From contig NZ_CP127165.1 of NCBI RefSeq assembly GCF_030264275.1, positions 484,001-548,000 of the forward strand: DNA of 64,000 bases, read 5' to 3'. Below, one piece after another: positions 42,133-52,889 of this stretch. The notes below the pieces were generated by a model. That model saw only the letters and a list, made by a program, of their open reading frames with translations. It was not told the DNA's origin and did not search any database. The DNA is from Marivivens sp. LCG002. Lineage in GTDB: Bacteria; Pseudomonadota; Alphaproteobacteria; Rhodobacterales; Rhodobacteraceae. Both the position numbers and the translations under genes were made by a program. The number at the start of each line of letters is the position of its first letter. Position 1 is the stretch's first letter.

Positions 42133-45100
42133 TTAACCCTGTAGGCTGCGCACCCCGATGTCACCCTCGCTGCGGGCCTGCATCGCGAGCGCGGCGGCAT
42201 GCGAAGCGGCGGCAGTGGTGAAGTAGGGGATCTTGTCATAAAGGGCGACCGCGCGGATATCGCGGCTGTCCTCTACGGCCTGTGCGCCTTCGGTGGTGTT
42301 GAAGACAAGGCTGATGTGGCCGTCCTTGAGACGATCCACGATGGTGCGGCCGCCTTCATAGACTTTGTTCACGATCTCGCAGACAACGCCGTTCTCGGTG
42401 AGCCAGCCTGCGGTGCCGCGGGTTGCCACGATTGCAAAGCCGAGATCGACGAGGATCTTGGCCGCTTCGAGCATATCTGCGCCTTTGTCCGCATCGCGGA
42501 TCGAGACGAAGACATTGCCTTCGGTCGGAAGGAGCGTGCCTGCACCAAGCTGTGCCTTGAGGAAAGCGCGACCGAACGAGCGGTCCCAACCCATGACCTC
42601 GCCCGTCGAGCGCATTTCCGGCCCGAGGATGGTGTCGACACCGGGGAAGCGGGCAAAGGGAAGCACGGCTTCCTTGACCGAGAACCAAGGGGTCTTGGGA
42701 TCGGCAAGCGTAAACGGATCGGGCTGCGGGACGGTGGCCATCGGATCGAGATCGGTCGGATAGGGATCACGCATCGGGAAGTTCGAGAGCGGCTCACCCG
42801 CCATCAGACGTGCCGCGATCGACGCGATAGCCGAGTCCACGGCCTTGGCGACGAAGGGCACGGTGCGCGATGCACGCGGGTTCACTTCGATGAGGTAAAC
42901 CTCGCCGTCCTTGACAGCGAACTGGACGTTCATCAGGCCGATCACCTTGAGCGCCTTGGCCAGAGCCACGGTCTGCTTGCGGATTTCGGTCACGATCTCG
43001 GCCGAAAGCGTGTGCGGCGGCAGACAGCAGGCCGAGTCGCCCGAGTGGACACCGGCTTCTTCGATGTGCTGCATGATGCCAGCTACGTGGACGTTCTCGC
43101 CGTCACAAAGCGCGTCGACGTCAACCTCGGTTGCGCCCGAAAGATAGCTGTCCAGAAGAACAGGGCTATCGCCCGACACAACCACGGCTTCGTTGATGTA
43201 GCGTTCGAGCTGGGCCATATCGCGCACGATTTCCATCGCACGGCCACCAAGGACATAGGACGGACGGATCACCAGCGGGAAGCCGATTTCTTCGGCGATC
43301 TTGATCGCTTGGGCGTCGGTCGAAGCAATGCCGTTGACCGGCTGCTTGAGACCGAGACGGTTCACGAGATCCTGGAACCGCTCGCGGTCTTCGGCAAGGT
43401 CGATCGCATCGGGCGAGGTGCCGAGGATCGGAATGCCGGCTTCTTCGAGCGCGTTTGCCAGCTTGAGAGGGGTCTGGCCGCCGAACTGGACGATAACGCC
43501 GTGAAGCGTGCCGTTGTCCTGCTCCACGCGCAGGATTTCCATTACGTGTTCAAAGGTCAGCGGTTCGAAATAGAGACGGTCCGACGTGTCGTAGTCGGTC
43601 GACACGGTCTCGGGGTTGCAGTTGATCATGATCGTCTCGTAACCCTGATCGGTCAGAGCGAAACAGGCGTGACAGCAGCAATAGTCGAATTCGATCCCCT
43701 GACCGATACGGTTCGGGCCACCACCGAGGATGACGACTTTTTTGCGGTCCGAAGGACGGGCTTCGCATTCCACGTCGCCCATCGCGGGGGCTTCGTAGGT
43801 GGAATACATATAAGGCGTCTGTGCTTCGAATTCTGCGGCGCAGGTGTCGATCCGCTTGAACACGGCGACAACGCCGAGGTTCTGGCGCGCGCGGCGCACG
43901 TTGTCCTCGGTGCGGCCCGTAAGCTTGGCAAGGCGGGCATCGGTGAAGCCCATCATCTTGAGCTTGCGAAGACCCTTTTCATCGAGCGGCAGGCCGTTCT
44001 TTTTCACGTCGGCTTCGGCTTCCACGATCTCGCGGATACGGTTGAGGAACCACGGATCGAACGAGGTGATGGCAATGATCTCGTCGTTGGTAAAGCCGTG
44101 GCGCATCGCCTGCGCGATGGTGCGAAGACGATCAGGGGTCGCTTTGGACAGCGCCGAGGAAACGGCCGCCTTGTCCGGCGCGCCCGGAATAGCGATCTCG
44201 TCGAAACCGGTGAGACCCGTTTCCATCGAAGCGAGCGCTTTTTGCATCGACTCGTGGATGGTGCGGCCGATGGCCATGGCTTCGCCGACCGACTTCATTG
44301 CAGTGGTCAGTTCGGGCTTGGAGCCGGGGAACTTCTCAAAGGCAAAGCGCGGGATCTTGGTGACGACATAGTCGATGGTCGGCTCGAACGAGGCGGGCGT
44401 GACCTTGGTGATGTCGTTGTCGAGCTCGTCGAGGGTGTAGCCCACAGCGAGCTTTGCCGCGATCTTTGCAATCGGGAAGCCTGTTGCTTTGGAGGCGAGA
44501 GCGGACGAACGCGACACACGCGGGTTCATCTCGATCACGACCATACGGCCGTCTTTGGGGTTCACGGCCCATTGGACGTTGGAGCCACCCGTTTCAACGC
44601 CGATCTCGCGCAGAACCGCGATCGAGGCGGTGCGCATGATCTGGTATTCCTTGTCGGTCAGCGTCAGCGCAGGGGCCACGGTGATCGAGTCGCCCGTATG
44701 CACGCCCATCGGATCGACGTTTTCGATCGAACAGACGATGATGGCGTTGTCGGCTTTGTCGCGGACGACTTCCATCTCGTATTCTTTCCAGCCGAGAAGC
44801 GATTCATCGACAAGGATCTGACCGACAGGCGAGGCATCCATACCCGTGCGGCAGTAGTATTCGTATTCTTCGCGGTTATAGGCCACACCGCCACCCGTGC
44901 CGCCGAGCGTAAAGGCAGGGCGGATGATCGCGGGAAGGCCGATGTCTTCGAGCGCTTCGAGCGCGAGAGCGACACCTGCCTTGAGATCTTTCTTGCCCTT
45001 GGCGTCTTTCGGAGCGGTGACGATGGTGGCCTTGGGGTTCTCGATCCCGAGACGGTCCATGGCCTCGCGGAAGAGTTTGCGGTCTTCGGCCATTTCGATG

Positions 45101-45465
45101 GCTTCGCGCTTGGCGCCGATCATTTCGACGTTGAACTTTTCGAGCACGCCCATGTCGGCAAGAGCAAGCGAGGTGTTGAGACCTGTTTGTCCGCCCATCG
45201 TGGGCAGGAGGGCATCGGGGCGCTCTTTCTCGATGATCTTGGCGACCACTTCGGGAGTGATCGGTTCGATATAGGTGGCATCGGCCAGACCGGGGTCGGT
45301 CATGATCGTTGCGGGGTTCGAGTTCACCAGAATGACGCGGTAGCCTTCTTCGCGAAGCGCTTTACAGGCTTGGGCGCCCGAATAGTCGAATTCGCAGGCT
45401 TGCCCGATGACAATGGGTCCGGCTCCGATGATCATGATCGACTTGATGTCGGTTCTCTTCGGCAT
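42133..45465 (-). CDS. carB: Carbamoyl-phosphate synthase large subunit
   Basis: 1110 residues, the usual alphaproteobacterial length. Two homologous ATP-grasp halves: [20 protein letters not shown] in the first and [20 protein letters not shown] in the second, with ATP-grasp signatures ([16 protein letters not shown] and [16 protein letters not shown]). A C-terminal MGS-like allosteric domain ([18 protein letters not shown]) follows. It makes carbamoyl phosphate for arginine and pyrimidines. The ATG at 45465 follows GAGGGATAG. carA is not in the window. Confidence 0.96.
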   Translation of the reverse strand: MPKRTDIKSIMIIGAGPIVIGQACEFDYSGAQACKALREEGYRVILVNSNPATIMTDPGLADATYIEPITPEVVAKIIEKERPDALLPTMGGQTGLNTSLALADMGVLEKFNVEMIGAKREAIEMAEDRKLFREAMDRLGIENPKATIVTAPKDAKGKKDLKAGVALALEALEDIGLPAIIRPAFTLGGTGGGVAYNREEYEYYCRTGMDASPVGQILVDESLLGWKEYEMEVVRDKADNAIIVCSIENVDPMGVHTGDSITVAPALTLTDKEYQIMRTASIAVLREIGVETGGSNVQWAVNPKDGRMVVIEMNPRVSRSSALASKATGFPIAKIAAKLAVGYTLDELDNDITKVTPASFEPTIDYVVTKIPRFAFEKFPGSKPELTTAMKSVGEAMAIGRTIHESMQKALASMETGLTGFDEIAIPGAPDKAAVSSALSKATPDRLRTIAQAMRHGFTNDEIIAITSFDPWFLNRIREIVEAEADVKKNGLPLDEKGLRKLKMMGFTDARLAKLTGRTEDNVRRARQNLGVVAVFKRIDTCAAEFEAQTPYMYSTYEAPAMGDVECEARPSDRKKVVILGGGPNRIGQGIEFDYCCCHACFALTDQGYETIMINCNPETVSTDYDTSDRLYFEPLTFEHVMEILRVEQDNGTLHGVIVQFGGQTPLKLANALEEAGIPILGTSPDAIDLAEDRERFQDLVNRLGLKQPVNGIASTDAQAIKIAEEIGFPLVIRPSYVLGGRAMEIVRDMAQLERYINEAVVVSGDSPVLLDSYLSGATEVDVDALCDGENVHVAGIMQHIEEAGVHSGDSACCLPPHTLSAEIVTEIRKQTVALAKALKVIGLMNVQFAVKDGEVYLIEVNPRASRTVPFVAKAVDSAIASIAARLMAGEPLSNFPMRDPYPTDLDPMATVPQPDPFTLADPKTPWFSVKEAVLPFARFPGVDTILGPEMRSTGEVMGWDRSFGRAFLKAQLGAGTLLPTEGNVFVSIRDADKGADMLEAAKILVDLGFAIVATRGTAGWLTENGVVCEIVNKVYEGGRTIVDRLKDGHISLVFNTTEGAQAVEDSRDIRAVALYDKIPYFTTAAASHAAALAMQARSEGDIGVRSLQG

Positions 45466-45653
45466 GGTTCTATCCCTCGTATCGGTATGTGGCAGGCATG
45501 GGTCGTGAACGCGAGACTCGGTCATCTTGCGCCGCACAAATTGTCGTGGGTTATAGGGATGGAGAAGCGCGGCGCAAGGCCTGATCCACGCTTTTGCGCG
45601 GAAAATCCGAGCATCCTTTCGGTCAGGCGTCGGTGCAAGAGGCAAAAGGACGT

Positions 45654-45704
45654 TTTGGACCCAACTTTTGCGCGTTTGGACCCTGTAACCTCGGGGGTTG
45701 CAGG
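45654..45704 (+). promoter_or_regulatory. Direct repeats and hairpin upstream of pabB
   Basis: TTTGGACCC occurs at 45654-45662 and 45675-45683, a 21-bp period. It is followed by CCTGTAACC (45682-45690) and GGTTGCAGG (45696-45704), which pair with one G-U around a TCGGG loop. All lie in the 272-nt gap between the divergent carB and pabB genes. Confidence 0.35.
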
Positions 45705-45737
45705 ATTATGTAGGCGGCGCATCGGAAAGGAGCACCC

Positions 45738-46859
45738 TTGAAACTTCGTTTTGACTTCGGGCCTGCCGAGGCTCCCGTGACATTTCACGGCGCTCTCAAA
45801 GTGATTGAAGCGCACAGCGCGCGAGAGGTCGAACCCGCTCTTGCCGCGATGGAAGAGGTGCGCCGCGCGGGGCACTGGCTTGCAGGATATGCAAGCTACG
45901 AGGCGGGCTATGCGCTCGAGCCGCGTCTGTTGCCGCTTTTGCCACTGGAACGGCGCGTGCCGCTCTTGCGCTTCGGCGTGTTCGAAGGCTGGTCAGAGGC
46001 GGGCAAACTCCCTGCCGCGGGCGGCACGATCACCGATGTCCAGCCGCGCTGGGATGCACAACAATATAAAGCCGCCTTCGAGAAACTGCGCGGCTACATC
46101 GGGGCAGGCGACATTTACCAGGCCAACCTGACCTTTCCCATCGATGCCGTTGCAAAAGGCAGCGCCGAAGCTCTTTATTCCGCTCTGACCGAGAGACAGC
46201 CCGTGGGCTATGGCGCTCTTATCCAATGTGATGACTTCGATATTCTGTGCCGCTCGCCCGAGTTGTTTTTCCGTGTCGATGGAAATGGGCTTGTCGCGAC
46301 GCGCCCGATGAAGGGCACGATGCCGCGCGGGCACACCAAAGCGGAAGACAGTGCGAACAAGGCGTTTTTGCAGGGCGACACAAAGAACCGTGCCGAAAAC
46401 CTCATGATCGTGGATTTGTTGCGCAATGATCTGAGCCGCATTTGCGAGCTTGGCAGTGTGCGCGTGCCCGAGCTTTTCCGCGTCGAAACCTATGAGACCG
46501 TGCACCAGATGACCTCTCTCGTGACGGGGCAGAGTGCGAGCGGCACAACGATTCCAAAGATTTTCTCGGCGCTCTTTCCGTGTGGTTCGATTACGGGTGC
46601 GCCCAAGCTCAGAGCGATGGAGATCATTCGCGAGCTGGAGCCATGGGCGCGTGATGTCTATTGTGGTTCGCTCGGCTGGATTGCACCCGACGGGCGAGCG
46701 GCCTTTAACGTGGCGATCCGCACGCTGCTGCTTCAGGGCGAGCGGGCGACTTTGAACGTCGGCGGCGGCGTTGTTTGGGACAGCACCGCTTCGGCAGAAT
46801 ACGAGGAGGCCTTATGGAAAGCCCGTTTCGCGACGCTCTCCCCGAAAATACCCGCCTGA
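45738..46859 (+). CDS. pabB: Aminodeoxychorismate synthase component I
   Basis: 373 residues of the chorismate-binding family: GDIYQANLTFP, SPELFF, TRPMKGTMPRG, NLMIVDLLRNDLSRI and FPCGSITGAPKLRAM. It converts chorismate with ammonia/glutamine to aminodeoxychorismate for folate. It lacks a glutamine amidotransferase domain, so PabA must be elsewhere. The TTG start has AAAGGAG 6 nt upstream. It overlaps the downstream pabC-like gene by 46 nt, giving a pabB-pabC unit. Confidence 0.92.
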   Translation: MKLRFDFGPAEAPVTFHGALKVIEAHSAREVEPALAAMEEVRRAGHWLAGYASYEAGYALEPRLLPLLPLERRVPLLRFGVFEGWSEAGKLPAAGGTITDVQPRWDAQQYKAAFEKLRGYIGAGDIYQANLTFPIDAVAKGSAEALYSALTERQPVGYGALIQCDDFDILCRSPELFFRVDGNGLVATRPMKGTMPRGHTKAEDSANKAFLQGDTKNRAENLMIVDLLRNDLSRICELGSVRVPELFRVETYETVHQMTSLVTGQSASGTTIPKIFSALFPCGSITGAPKLRAMEIIRELEPWARDVYCGSLGWIAPDGRAAFNVAIRTLLLQGERATLNVGGGVVWDSTASAEYEEALWKARFATLSPKIPA

Positions 46860-47458
46860 TCGAAACCTTGGGCTGGTCGCCCGAGGGGGGATATCGGCAC
46901 TTGGCGCTTCATCTGGCGCGGCTAGAGCAAAGCGCCCTGCGGCTCGGATTTCCTTGCGACTTGGCTGCGTGCCGCGCGGCGCTGGGTCAGGAAGGCGAGG
47001 GGCCGCAGCGGGTGCGCCTTACGCTTGATGTGCGGGGCACGATCGAAGTGACGCGCAGTGCGCTTCCTCCATCGCCCGCGCTTTGGCGTGTCGCAGTGCA
47101 TTCCCAAAGGCTCGATCCGGATGATCCTTGGCTCGGGGTCAAGACGACCCAGCGTGCACTCTATGACAAAGCCCGCCAAGACTTGCCCGAGGGTATCGAC
47201 GAATGGCTTTTCCTCAATACCCGAGACGAGCTTTGCGAGGGCACGATCACCAATCTCTTCGTGATCCGCGAAGACGGGGAGAGGGTGACGCCGCCACTGT
47301 CTTCGGGGGTTCTTCCCGGGGTCTTGCGGGCAAGTCTTTTGATCGACGGATGGAAAGAGGCTGTTCTCGGCCGCGATGATCTGGCAAAAGCGCGTGAAAT
47401 CTACATGGGGAATGCAGTTCGTGGCCTGATTAGGGCCGAACTTGCGCCCTTTGCTTGA
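46814..47458 (+). CDS. pabC: Aminodeoxychorismate lyase-like class IV aminotransferase
   Basis: 214 residues, a short PLP class IV protein. VKTTQRALYDKAR contains the probable PLP lysine, and DELCEGTITNLFVIREDG is the signature segment; GVLPGVLR follows. As partner of pabB it should release pyruvate from aminodeoxychorismate to give p-aminobenzoate. The ATG at 46814 has GAGGAGG upstream, inside the pabB end. PabC identity is inferred from pairing; sequence alone gives only class IV. Confidence 0.82.
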   Translation: MESPFRDALPENTRLIETLGWSPEGGYRHLALHLARLEQSALRLGFPCDLAACRAALGQEGEGPQRVRLTLDVRGTIEVTRSALPPSPALWRVAVHSQRLDPDDPWLGVKTTQRALYDKARQDLPEGIDEWLFLNTRDELCEGTITNLFVIREDGERVTPPLSSGVLPGVLRASLLIDGWKEAVLGRDDLAKAREIYMGNAVRGLIRAELAPFA

Positions 47459-47520
47459 CAACGCCGCGCCAACCTTGTGTATCGGCCACTGACCGCGCCT
47501 AACCCATAGGAAACGACTCC

Positions 47521-49308
47521 ATGCACGCCTATCGCACCCATACTTGCGCCCAATTGACCAAAGCGAACGTCGGCGAGACCGTCCGTCTGTCCGGCTGGGT
47601 TCACCGCGTGCGCGACCACGGCGGTATCCTCTTTATCGACCTTCGCGACACCTATGGCGTGACGCAGGTTCTGTGCGATCCCGACTCGGCAGCTTTTGCG
47701 GCTGTGGAAAAGGTGCGCTCCGAATGGTGTATCCGCATCGACGGCGAGGTAAAGGCGCGCGACCCCGAGCTGGTGAACCCCAAGCTCCCCACGGGCGAGA
47801 TCGAAGTTTTCATCCGCGACATCGAAGTTCTGGGCGAAGCCAAAGAACTCCCGCTGATGGTTTTCGGTGATCAGGAATATCCCGAGGAAACCCGTCTGCG
47901 CTATCGTTACCTCGATCTGCGCCGCGAAGCGATGCAGTCGAACATGAAGCTGCGTTCGGATGTTGTCGCCTCGATGCGCAAGCGGATGTGGGACCAGAAC
48001 TTCCGCGAATTCCAGACGCCGATCATCACGGCGTCGTCCCCCGAAGGCGCCCGCGACTTCCTCGTTCCGTCGCGCCTCCATCCGGGCAAGTTCTATGCCC
48101 TTCCGCAGGCACCGCAGCAGTTCAAGCAGCTGATCATGGTGTCGGGCTATGACCGTTATTTCCAGATCGCGCCCTGTTTCCGTGACGAAGACCCGCGCGC
48201 CGACCGTTCGCCCACCGACTTCTATCAGCTCGACCTCGAGATGTCGTTTGTGACCCAGCAGGACGTGTTCGACACCATCGCGCCCGTTCTCGCAGGTGTG
48301 TTCGAAGAGTTCGGCGGCGGCAAAAAAGTCGATGCGCCCTCCGAATGGCCGCAGATTTCCTATCGCGACTCTGCGCTCTGGTATGGCACCGACAAGCCCG
48401 ACCTTCGTAACCCGATCAAGATGCAGGTCGTCTCCGAGCATTTTGCGGGTTCGGGTTTTGCGATTTTCGCCAAACTGCTCGAGCAGGATGGCACCGAAAT
48501 CCGCGCGATCCCTGCACCGACCGGCGGCAGCCGCAAATTCTGTGACCGCATGAACGCTTTCGCCCAGAAAGAGGGTCTGCCCGGTATGGGCTACATCTTC
48601 TGGCGTGATGGCGAGAACGGCGAGATGGAGGCCGCTGGCCCGCTTGCCAAGAACATCGGTCCCGAGCGCACCGAAGCGATCCGCCAGCAGCTCGGCCTTG
48701 GCGTGGGCGATGCAGCCTTCTTCCTCGGCGGCAAACCTGCCGCTTTCGAAAAGGTCGCAGGCAAGGCACGCACCGTCATCGGCGACGAACTCGGCCTGAC
48801 CGAAACCGACCGCTTTGCCTTTGCATGGATCGTGGACTTCCCGATCTATGCGCGTGACGAAGAAACGGGCAAGATCGACTTTGAACACAACCCCTTCTCG
48901 ATGCCGCAGGGCGGAATGGATGCGCTTTTGGGCGACCCGCTTTCGGTCAAGGGCTTCCAGTATGACCTCGCCTGCAACGGCTACGAGCTTGTCTCGGGCG
49001 CGATCCGTAACCACAAGCCCGAGATCATGTTCAAGGCTTTCGAAATTGCGGGCTATGGCAAAGAAGAAGTCGAGAAGCGCTTTGGCGGCATGGTCAACGC
49101 GTTCCAGTATGGCGCACCGCCCCACGGTGGCTGTGCTGCGGGGATCGACCGTATCGTCATGCTTCTTGCCGACGAGCAGAACATCCGCGAAGTCATCATG
49201 TTCCCGATGAACCAGCGTGCAGAAGACCTCATGATGGGCGCGCCGAGCGAGCCGATGAACGAGCAGCTGCGCGAACTTCGTCTCCGCGTGCTTCCGCCCG
49301 AAGCGTAA
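47521..49308 (+). CDS. aspS: Aspartyl-tRNA synthetase (bacterial type)
   Basis: 595 residues. An N-terminal OB anticodon domain ([20 protein letters not shown]) precedes class II motif 2 [17 protein letters not shown], the bacterial GAD insertion, and motif 3 [13 protein letters not shown]. It charges tRNA-Asp. Length and the GAD domain show the bacterial rather than archaeal form; whether it also charges tRNA-Asn cannot be told here. A strong terminator follows. Confidence 0.96.
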   Translation: MHAYRTHTCAQLTKANVGETVRLSGWVHRVRDHGGILFIDLRDTYGVTQVLCDPDSAAFAAVEKVRSEWCIRIDGEVKARDPELVNPKLPTGEIEVFIRDIEVLGEAKELPLMVFGDQEYPEETRLRYRYLDLRREAMQSNMKLRSDVVASMRKRMWDQNFREFQTPIITASSPEGARDFLVPSRLHPGKFYALPQAPQQFKQLIMVSGYDRYFQIAPCFRDEDPRADRSPTDFYQLDLEMSFVTQQDVFDTIAPVLAGVFEEFGGGKKVDAPSEWPQISYRDSALWYGTDKPDLRNPIKMQVVSEHFAGSGFAIFAKLLEQDGTEIRAIPAPTGGSRKFCDRMNAFAQKEGLPGMGYIFWRDGENGEMEAAGPLAKNIGPERTEAIRQQLGLGVGDAAFFLGGKPAAFEKVAGKARTVIGDELGLTETDRFAFAWIVDFPIYARDEETGKIDFEHNPFSMPQGGMDALLGDPLSVKGFQYDLACNGYELVSGAIRNHKPEIMFKAFEIAGYGKEEVEKRFGGMVNAFQYGAPPHGGCAAGIDRIVMLLADEQNIREVIMFPMNQRAEDLMMGAPSEPMNEQLRELRLRVLPPEA

Positions 49309-49331
49309 ATCGACATTATTTCGAAACAGAG

Positions 49332-49366
49332 GGCCGGTTGCAGGGATTGCAGCCGGCCTTTTGTTT
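49332..49366 (+). terminator. Intrinsic terminator of aspS
   Basis: GGCCGGTTGCA (49332-49342) pairs with TGCAGCCGGCC (49348-49358), one G-U pair and a 5-nt loop, followed by TTTTGTTTT. Confidence 0.88.
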
Positions 49367-49474
49367 TGCGCAGGGTCCCGATTTCCGATCCGCCCCACTT
49401 ATTCGTGTGTGGCGAAGGGGGCAAATATCGGTATGGTTTTGGAAAAGGAACCAGACTGACGGAGAAGGCGTCCC

Positions 49475-50863
49475 GTGGCTATCGGTGATCCTGAAACGGC
49501 TGCGATCCGCTTCGGCTTGGGACTTGGTCCCTTGGCCGAATGGGATGCGCACCCCGATGACATGCTCTTGCGGCTGGTCGGGCGGGACGCGGCGGCGGAA
49601 CGTTGGCCGATCCCGACCTTTTCCGAGGCGCGACCCACGCTTGCCGAACAGTTCCAGACCACGCTCGATATGAATGCCGCCCGCGATGCCGCCGATGAGG
49701 CGCGGATTGCCGAGCTGAACGCCCTTCGCCAGACCTATGCCGAGGATATGTCGACCCTCTATTGGGAGAGCTTTCGCAACACGCTGGCGCGTGCGAGCCT
49801 TTCGCGGGACGGGTTTCGCGAAAGGCTTGTCGAATTCTGGGCCAATCATTTCGCCGTGCGGTCGGAAAACAGCCGCACCCGCCATCTTGTCACCCCCTTT
49901 GTCGAAGAAGCCATTCGCCCGCGTCTGACGGGGCGTTTTGCCGATATGCTCTGGGCGGTGACGATCCACCCGATGATGCTCCTTTATCTGGATCAGGTCT
50001 CTTCCATCGGGCCGAACAGCCGTGTCGGGCGGGCCTCGCGCAGAGGGCTGAACGAAAACCTTGCCCGCGAGCTTCTCGAATTACACACGATGGGACCCGA
50101 AGGGCCCTATCTCCAAGAGGACGTGCGCGAGCTGGCCGAGTTGCTCACGGGGCTGAGTTTCCGTGCGGATCGGGGGTTTGTCTTTGAAACCCTTCGCGTG
50201 GAGCCTGGGTCAGAAACGGTGCTGGGACAGGAGTATCCCGCCACGGCGGATCTTGAAAACGTGCTCGCCGTGATCATGGATCTTGCTCATCATCCCGCAA
50301 CGGCGCGGCACATCAGCCGCAAACTCGCCACCTATTTCATCAGCGATACCCCACCCCAAGAGATCATCGACCGTATGGCGACGCGCTTCGACGAGACGGG
50401 CGGCGACCTTCTTGCGGTTTATGAGGCGATGCTCACCCATCCTCTGGCATGGGAGGCCCCGCGCCAAAAGGTCAAAACGCCATTCGGGTTTGTCGCCTCG
50501 GCGCTGCGCGGTCTTGGCATTGGAGAAGCATTTTTCGACGCGGTTCCTCGCGGTGTTCTCCGCATGGGGTTCGAGAGGCAGTTGACCGTGATGGGGCAGG
50601 ACTGGCAGCGTCCCGTCGGGCCCGATGGATTTGCGACGCTTGCACATGAATGGGTCACGCCGCAGGGGATGGCGGGGCGGATAAACTGGGCGATGACGGT
50701 GCCGCAGACGCTTGTGGACGAACTTCCTGATCCGCGTAACTTTGTGGATGTCGCACTTGGGCGGGGTGCAGCCGAGCCTGTGCGTTTTGCTGCGCGCGCA
50801 GCCGAAACGCGGGCCGAAGGGATCGGCCTTGTTCTCGCTTCTGCCGCCTTTCAAAGGAGATGA
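49475..50863 (+). CDS. DUF1800 family protein
   Basis: 462 residues of DUF1800: FWANHFAVR, LYLDQVSSIGPN, NLARELLELHTMG, DVRELAELLTG and KLATYFISD are the conserved blocks. No clear signal peptide, although DUF1501 next to it has one. The family is widely paired with DUF1501, and its function is unproven. The GTG at 49475 follows GGAGAAGG. Its stop overlaps the SD/start region of the DUF1501 gene. Confidence 0.88.
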   Translation: MAIGDPETAAIRFGLGLGPLAEWDAHPDDMLLRLVGRDAAAERWPIPTFSEARPTLAEQFQTTLDMNAARDAADEARIAELNALRQTYAEDMSTLYWESFRNTLARASLSRDGFRERLVEFWANHFAVRSENSRTRHLVTPFVEEAIRPRLTGRFADMLWAVTIHPMMLLYLDQVSSIGPNSRVGRASRRGLNENLARELLELHTMGPEGPYLQEDVRELAELLTGLSFRADRGFVFETLRVEPGSETVLGQEYPATADLENVLAVIMDLAHHPATARHISRKLATYFISDTPPQEIIDRMATRFDETGGDLLAVYEAMLTHPLAWEAPRQKVKTPFGFVASALRGLGIGEAFFDAVPRGVLRMGFERQLTVMGQDWQRPVGPDGFATLAHEWVTPQGMAGRINWAMTVPQTLVDELPDPRNFVDVALGRGAAEPVRFAARAAETRAEGIGLVLASAAFQRR

Positions 50864-50865
50864 CG

Positions 50866-52029
50866 ATGCGTAGACGTGATTTCCTTGTCGGATGTTCGGC
50901 CGCTGCTGCGCCCTTTTTCACGCCTGTCGTCATGGCAGAGGGGCCATGGGAGGCGCGGATCGTGGTCATCATCTTGCGCGGGGCGATGGATGGTCTTGAT
51001 GTTGTTCGGCCCATTGGGGATCCCGATTACGGCTGGCTGAGGCCGACGCTTTCGCAACAAGAGGGCGAGATCCCGCTTGACGATTTTTGGGCGATGCATC
51101 AGGCGCTTGCTCCGTTGCGCCCGCTTTGGGATCGGGGCCAGCTCGGATTTGCGCATGCAGTGTCCACACCCTATCGGGATCGCCGGAGCCACTTTGACGG
51201 GCAAGACATGCTCGAAGCGGGCGGCAATGATCTTGTCGGGCGGCCACGTGGAGGGTGGCTCAACCGGCTCGTTTCCGCTGTGCCGAACGCCACAAGCCGC
51301 ACGGCCTTTGCCATCGGTCGCGAAGAGATGCTCATCCTTGATGGAGAGGCTCCTGTCTCGAGCTGGTCACCCGAAGCGGGGCTGTCGCTTTCGCCTCAGG
51401 CGCGCAGGCTCTTGGCGCGGGTTTACGAAGGCGACCCGCTGTTCGAGCAGGCAAGCGCCGATGCCATCGCCATTGCCGATCAGGTCTCTCTCGGAAGCGG
51501 CGAAAGCGCGATGGTGGAGGGCGTGAACAGCGGCACGGAACACGCGGGGCTGGCCCGATTTGCGGCAGAGCGACTTCGGGAAGAGACGCGCATCGCGAGT
51601 TTCTCCTTGTCGGGGTGGGACACCCACAATGGTCAGTCCCGTGACATGGGGCGCGCCTTGGGGCGGCTATGTGATACGATCCTGACGCTGAGGGCCGAAC
51701 TTGGCCCGCTTTGGGACAAGACTGCCGTGATGTGCCTCACTGAATTCGGCCGCACCGCCGCCGAGAACGGGAGCCGCGGCACAGACCATGGGACGGGCGG
51801 GGCAATGATCTATGCGGGCGGCGCTCTCAGGGGTGGGCAGGTGATCACCGACTGGCCGGGTCTGAGTGAGGCCGATCTCTATGCAGGGCGCGACCTTATG
51901 CCGACGCGCGATGTGCGGGCCTATGCGGGGTGGATGCTGCGGCAACTGACGGGGTTGCCCGCATCGGTGATCGAAACCACGCTTTTTCCCGATCTGGACC
52001 TTGGGGCCGATCCTAAAATCGTGCTCTAG
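50866..52029 (+). CDS. DUF1501 family protein with twin-arginine leader
   Basis: 387 residues. The N-terminus MRRRDFLVGCSAAAAP is a Tat signal. The DUF1501 domain (sulfatase/alkaline-phosphatase-like fold) shows VVIILRGAMDGLDVV, FSLSGWDTHNGQ, LTEFGRTAAENGSRGTDHG. Probably periplasmic, acting with DUF1800. ATG 50866 is chosen because AAAGGAG is 6 nt away; the ATG at 50860 abuts it. The stop overlaps the response-regulator gene by 4 nt. Confidence 0.9.
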   Translation: MRRRDFLVGCSAAAAPFFTPVVMAEGPWEARIVVIILRGAMDGLDVVRPIGDPDYGWLRPTLSQQEGEIPLDDFWAMHQALAPLRPLWDRGQLGFAHAVSTPYRDRRSHFDGQDMLEAGGNDLVGRPRGGWLNRLVSAVPNATSRTAFAIGREEMLILDGEAPVSSWSPEAGLSLSPQARRLLARVYEGDPLFEQASADAIAIADQVSLGSGESAMVEGVNSGTEHAGLARFAAERLREETRIASFSLSGWDTHNGQSRDMGRALGRLCDTILTLRAELGPLWDKTAVMCLTEFGRTAAENGSRGTDHGTGGAMIYAGGALRGGQVITDWPGLSEADLYAGRDLMPTRDVRAYAGWMLRQLTGLPASVIETTLFPDLDLGADPKIVL

Positions 52030-52736
52030 AGAGTGCGCGCATTCAAAAGACGCTGGTGCACTTCGGCGGCAAGGCGGCTGAGGGGGGGCGCGATCGGTTG
52101 CTGTGAGGCCCGAGCGACAGTCAACTCGGCCACGATCCGCGAAAGCGCAGGGTCCTTTGTGCTGATGGCGATGCTCCCGACGAATTGTGCAAGATAGTCG
52201 ATCTGTCCGCCGGATTTGGCGTCGATCAATGCATCGGCGACGAGGGCAAGATCATCCTGAAGTGCAATCGGATCGGGCTGGACCTGTTCGTCGCTTAGGG
52301 CGCGCGGCCCTTGGGGGCGGCGGTCATAGGGAAGGTGATCGAGGATCGCGATCTGGAACTCGGCCAGCGATGTGATCGGTTTCGCCAGAAAACCATCCGC
52401 ACCCGCGGCGATCGCGCGGTCCTCGCCAAAGCGGTCGCCGCTAGTGGCAAGAATGACATCGACGCGCGGACGCGCCTTGTTCAACTCTTCGATGAGATCC
52501 TCGCCCGCACCATCGGGTAGCCCCAGATCGACGATCACCACCGAAGGCCGATAGACCCGCAAATGCTGACGTGCATGCAAGATGGTATCGGCCCGCCGAA
52601 TGCGTGCGCCCGATTTGAGACACAAAAGGCGCACCGCCTCGCAGGTAAAGCGGCTGTCCTCGACCAAGAGCACCGTATGGCCGAGCAACGGCAAAGAGGC
52701 GGTCGGCTTGCGATTGAGGTGTTCGACGATATCCAT
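52026..52736 (-). CDS. Orphan response regulator (receiver domain plus helical C-terminus)
   Basis: 236 residues. A receiver domain (about 20-145) has the acidic pair in LLVEDSRF, phosphoacceptor Asp70 in VVIVDLGLPDG and Lys in FLAKPI. The C-terminal ~90 residues are helical with no recognised output domain (no HTH, GGDEF or EAL). GGAG precedes the ATG by 6 nt. No histidine kinase is adjacent. Confidence 0.82.
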   Translation of the reverse strand: MDIVEHLNRKPTASLPLLGHTVLLVEDSRFTCEAVRLLCLKSGARIRRADTILHARQHLRVYRPSVVIVDLGLPDGAGEDLIEELNKARPRVDVILATSGDRFGEDRAIAAGADGFLAKPITSLAEFQIAILDHLPYDRRPQGPRALSDEQVQPDPIALQDDLALVADALIDAKSGGQIDYLAQFVGSIAISTKDPALSRIVAELTVARASQQPIAPPLSRLAAEVHQRLLNARTL

Positions 52737-52889
52737 GATCAACTCCGGTGGCAGAACCCGTTGATCCAAGCTTGGGGCAATTTGGTGAATCAGAGGTTAA
52801 GGGCCGCGACGCTTTGCCACGAAAATCGAAGTTGCCAATGCTGCGAGTGCGAAAGATACTTTGCCAAACCATGCGCGAGGAGGCATCTC

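Noticed and set aside
42199-45741. An 1180-codon open frame on the + strand
   Set aside because: It lies antisense to carB, whose protein matches at every conserved block; the frame is a by-product of GC-rich third positions.
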